Of a stretch of DNA of 64,000 nucleotides, positions 61,485 to 64,000 are shown in pieces; position 1 is the stretch's first letter; each line of letters begins with the position of its first letter. Made by a program: the position numbers and the translations under genes. The stretch comes from Thiemannella venezuelensis. GTDB lineage: Bacteria; Actinomycetota; Actinomycetes; Streptosporangiales; Streptosporangiaceae. The stretch lies in contig NZ_JACHJJ010000014.1 of the NCBI RefSeq assembly GCF_014203605.1, forward strand, positions 144,584 to 208,583. Direction: 5' to 3'. The notes under the pieces were generated by a model. That model ran no database searches. It saw only the letters and a program-made list of their open reading frames with translations, and was not told the origin of the DNA.

Positions 61485-64000
61485 CGGGCGCTCCACTCCG
61501 CGTCGAGTTCCGCCGCGAACGCGTCGATCTCTTCCTGGCTGACGGGGACCAGCAGGTCCGAGGGGGTCAGGCCGCCGCCGGTGTGCAGGGACAGCCCGGT
61601 CAGCGCGGCGAACCACGCCTCGGCCAGCTCCCTGACCCGCTCTTCGGTGTACAGGCGGCCCGCCCATGACCAGGTCGCCCGCAGGCGCGGCCCCTCGGGC
61701 GTGTCCCGGGTGAGGGCGTTGACCTCCAGTGCGTGCGGCAGAGCGAGGCCGGGGTCGTGCCCGCCGCCCGCCGCGTCGGACTCGTCCGCCGGGGACCAGT
61801 CCGTCCCCGGGGCGGCCTCGACCCGGCCGAGGTAGTTGAAGGCCAGCTCCGGGGCCGGGTAGGTGCTCAGCCGGGCCGAGGTCCCGGGGTTGAGGTGGCG
61901 GAGCAGGCCGTACCCGATGCCGTTGTCGGGGATCGCCCGGAGCTGCTCCTTGACCCGTTTGATCGCCCGGCTCGCGGTGGGGCCGGGCAGGTCGCTCCAG
62001 TCCGCCGGGCCGGGGTCGAGCCGGACGGGGTACATGGTCGTGAACCAGCCGGCGGTCCTGGACAGGTCCACGCCGGGGAGGATCTCCTCCCTGCCGTGTC
62101 CTTCGAGGTCGAGCAGGATCGACTCCCGTCCGGTGCACCTGGCCGCGGCGAGCGCGAGCCCGGCGAGCAGCACGTCGTTGACCCGGCCGTGGAAGGCGGC
62201 GGGAACGGTGGTGAGCAGCGGTTCGGTGATCTCGGGGGGCAGTTCGAGGGTGAGGTGTCCCTGGGTGCCGAAGGTGTCCCGCGCCGGGTCCAGGCGACCG
62301 GGCTCGGCTCCCCGGGAATCCGGCAGGGCACCGCCCGTGCCCTGCGCCGCGTCCGGCCGGGCGCCGGGACCGTCCCCCTCCGGGCCGCACCCTGCGGCCG
62401 GTGCGTCCTCTCCCTGGTCCCGCCAGGCGGCGAGCGCGTCCTCCGCGCGGCCGTCCCCTTCCAGGATCCGGGTCCACAGGCCGAGCTCCCCCTCCCTGAC
62501 CTGCGCTTCGGCGTGGAGTCTGCGGGCCCAGGTCCGGAACGAGGTCGGCACCGGATCCAGCACCGGCTCCTCCCCCCGGCCCGCCGCCTCCCACGCGGCG
62601 AACAGGTCCGGCAGCAGGATCCGCCACGACACCCCGTCCACCGACAGGTGATGGACCGTCACCACCAGCCGCCCCGACACCCCCGGCCCGGCGTCCAGCC
62701 ACGCCACCTGCACCATCCGCCCGCACGCGGGATCCAGCCCCGCCCGCGACCGCGCCGCCTCCCGCGCCACTGCGGCGGCAAGATCATCCGCCGTCTCCAC
62801 CCGGCGCACGCACCCGGCCGCCGCCACCGCCCCCGCCGGCAGCACCTCCAGGCCCCCGACGGGTTCCCCCGGCCGGGGATTGCTCTCGGCGATATTCATT
62901 GCCGAGAGCAATCCCCGGCAGACCAGCCGCAACGTGTCGTGCCGGTCGAGTACGGCCTGCACCGCCGCGGTCAGCGGCTCCAGCCCCAGACCCGGCGGCA
63001 CCCGCAGCACCACCGTCTGGCTGAAGTCGTCCGTCGGGCCGGGCAGCTCGCTCAACCAGTGCATGATCGGTGTGGGCTGCACCGGGCCGGTCCCGGCTCC
63101 CTCCGGCTCGACCTCGACCCCCTCCTCCTCCACCGCCACCAATGCCAAAGCCTGCACACTCTGATGCCGGAACACATCCTTCGGCGAGAACACCAATCCC
63201 GCCTGCCGGGCCCGCGCCACCAACCGGATCGCGCTGATGCTGTCCCCGCCCAGATCGAAGAACCCGTCATCCACCCCCACCGAGCCCAACCCCAAAACCT
63301 CGGCGAACACCCCCGCCAGAACCGCCTCCCGACCCGTGGACGGCCCCCGCCCCGACACCGCCACCCCCGGCACCGGCAACGCCGCCCGATCCAGCTTCCC
63401 GTTGCCCGTCAACGGCAACGCCCCCAGCACCACCACCGCCGCCGGCACCATGTACTCCGGCAACCGCTCCCGCACGAAGGACCGCACCTCCTCCGCTGAC
63501 AGAGCGGTCCCGTTCTCCGGCGCGCGCTCCGGTGATGCCGCCCCCTCCGCCACATCCCGTGGCGACTCCGCCGGTACGGCGCGCATCCCGGCCGACCCCT
63601 CCGCCGCCGGACGGCCCGCGCCCGGCGCCCCCACCACGTACGCCACCAGCCGCCGGTCGCCCGGCCGGTCCTCCCGCACGACCACCGCCGCCTCCACCAC
63701 CCCCGGATGCGACACCAGAACCGCCTCGACCTCCCCCGGCTCGATCCGGAACCCCCGCACCTTCACCTGCTGATCGGCCCGCCCCAGATACACCAACCGG
63801 CCATCCCGCCCCCACCGCGCCAGATCCCCCGACCGGTACATCCGCGACCCCGGCCCCCCGAACGGACACGCCACGAACCGCTCCGCCGACAACCCCGCCC
63901 GCCCCGCATACCCCCGCGCCAGACCCGCCCCCGCCACATACAACTCCCCCACCACCCCCACCGGCACCGGACGCAACCACTCATCCAGCACGAACACCCG
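61481..64000 (-). CDS. Nonribosomal peptide synthetase, partial A-PCP-E (start outside window)
   Basis: The visible 838 residues begin inside an A domain near its A7 region, so the substrate pocket lies outside the window. A8 appears as [20 protein letters not shown]10 is in [37 protein letters not shown] near residue 255. The rest is an epimerisation domain with [15 protein letters not shown] (HHxxxDG), [11 protein letters not shown] and the E-type end. It should convert the carried residue to the D-form before the next protein's DCL-type C domain. Its stop overlaps the next NRPS start. An unusual palindromic hairpin sits within the E-domain coding sequence at 62872-62919, and its codon use differs from the following gene. 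Confidence 0.93.
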   Translation of the reverse strand, partial: RVFVLDEWLRPVPVGVVGELYVAGAGLARGYAGRAGLSAERFVACPFGGPGSRMYRSGDLARWGRDGRLVYLGRADQQVKVRGFRIEPGEVEAVLVSHPGVVEAAVVVREDRPGDRRLVAYVVGAPGAGRPAAEGSAGMRAVPAESPRDVAEGAASPERAPENGTALSAEEVRSFVRERLPEYMVPAAVVVLGALPLTGNGKLDRAALPVPGVAVSGRGPSTGREAVLAGVFAEVLGLGSVGVDDGFFDLGGDSISAIRLVARARQAGLVFSPKDVFRHQSVQALALVAVEEEGVEVEPEGAGTGPVQPTPIMHWLSELPGPTDDFSQTVVLRVPPGLGLEPLTAAVQAVLDRHDTLRLVCRGLLSAMNIAESNPRPGEPVGGLEVLPAGAVAAAGCVRRVETADDLAAAVAREAARSRAGLDPACGRMVQVAWLDAGPGVSGRLVVTVHHLSVDGVSWRILLPDLFAAWEAAGRGEEPVLDPVPTSFRTWARRLHAEAQVREGELGLWTRILEGDGRAEDALAAWRDQGEDAPAAGCGPEGDGPGARPDAAQGTGGALPDSRGAEPGRLDPARDTFGTQGHLTLELPPEITEPLLTTVPAAFHGRVNDVLLAGLALAAARCTGRESILLDLEGHGREEILPGVDLSRTAGWFTTMYPVRLDPGPADWSDLPGPTASRAIKRVKEQLRAIPDNGIGYGLLRHLNPGTSARLSTYPAPELAFNYLGRVEAAPGTDWSPADESDAAGGGHDPGLALPHALEVNALTRDTPEGPRLRATWSWAGRLYTEERVRELAEAWFAALTGLSLHTGGGLTPSDLLVPVSQEEIDAFAAELDAEWSAR
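62872..62919. repeat. 19-bp inverted repeat inside the epimerisation-domain coding sequence
   Basis: Arms 62872-62890 and 62901-62919 are exact complements (19 bp) around a 10-base loop GATATTCATT. On the coding strand it encodes [16 protein letters not shown], which does not fit the surrounding E-domain sequence pattern, so it looks like an in-frame inserted palindromic element. The AT-rich loop stands out in GC-rich sequence. Confidence 0.85.

Noticed and set aside
57465..61835. A 1456-codon plus-strand open frame opposite the NRPS gene
   Set aside because: Low-complexity Gly/Arg/Val/Pro composition with no motif; it is the antisense shadow of the C-A-PCP-TE gene.

Overview
The window is very GC-rich, densely coded on both strands and uses many GTG and TTG starts and ATGA stop/start overlaps. 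With an MsiK-like sugar ABC ATPase, SWIM/DUF5691/MoxR genes, a CsbD protein and nonribosomal peptide synthetase (NRPS) genes, it looks like a chromosome segment from a filamentous actinomycete. A Streptosporangiaceae-type genus (Streptosporangium, Nonomuraea or similar) is my best guess by gene flavour only. No rRNA, tRNA, CRISPR array, transposase or integrase was found.

Layout. 0-3.3 kb: a minus-strand, translationally coupled cluster of a SWIM zinc-finger protein, a DUF5691 protein and a MoxR-type AAA+ ATPase cut by the window edge. 3.4-7.4 kb: plus-strand DUF985 cupin, histidine-rich cation diffusion facilitator, Nudix hydrolase and aldehyde dehydrogenase, followed by a 5-copy 14-bp tandem repeat. 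7.7-15.6 kb: a small zinc-ribbon protein, a methyltransferase, a secreted M14 carboxypeptidase, and an operon of a lipoprotein plus an unusual FtsH-like membrane AAA+/M41 protein. 15.2-21.8 kb: CMD protein, PQQ-type sugar dehydrogenase lipoprotein, SDR, an MsiK-like ATPase divergent from a LacI regulator with two matching operators, a glutathione peroxidase and a lytic transglycosylase. 21.9-27.5 kb: a TetR regulator divergent from a ferritin-like diiron protein with two near-perfect operators, a BBE-type FAD oxidoreductase behind a large dyad, CsbD with a SigB-like promoter, two DUF202 proteins and a lipoprotein.

27.6-34.4 kb is one operon for a branched-chain-amino-acid-type (HAAT) ABC importer with an acyl-CoA ligase embedded between its ATPases and permeases, suggesting uptake of an organic acid followed by CoA activation. 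34.5-41.5 kb: UBP zinc finger, CPA1 Na+/H+ antiporter, a protein with a disordered Pro/Gln/Tyr tail, a DinG-like helicase and a GDSL hydrolase. 41.6-44.9 kb is a shikimate operon aroC-aroK-aroB-aroQ, with six degenerate 13-bp repeats upstream of aroC. 45-53 kb holds mixed single genes (LCM-type methyltransferase, DUF4429/SHOCT, HhH, HAD, two GNATs, prepilin peptidase, a membrane protein coupled to an antiporter, SseB).

53.3-55.4 kb pairs carbamate kinase with a ring-opening amidohydrolase (barbiturase/cyanuric acid hydrolase family). 56.4-64 kb is the end of an NRPS cluster read leftward: a partial A-PCP-E protein, then C-A-PCP-TE, then MbtH, then a type II thioesterase. The E domain should yield a D-residue that is accepted by the next C domain, and the TE should release the product. 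The upstream part of the cluster lies outside the window.
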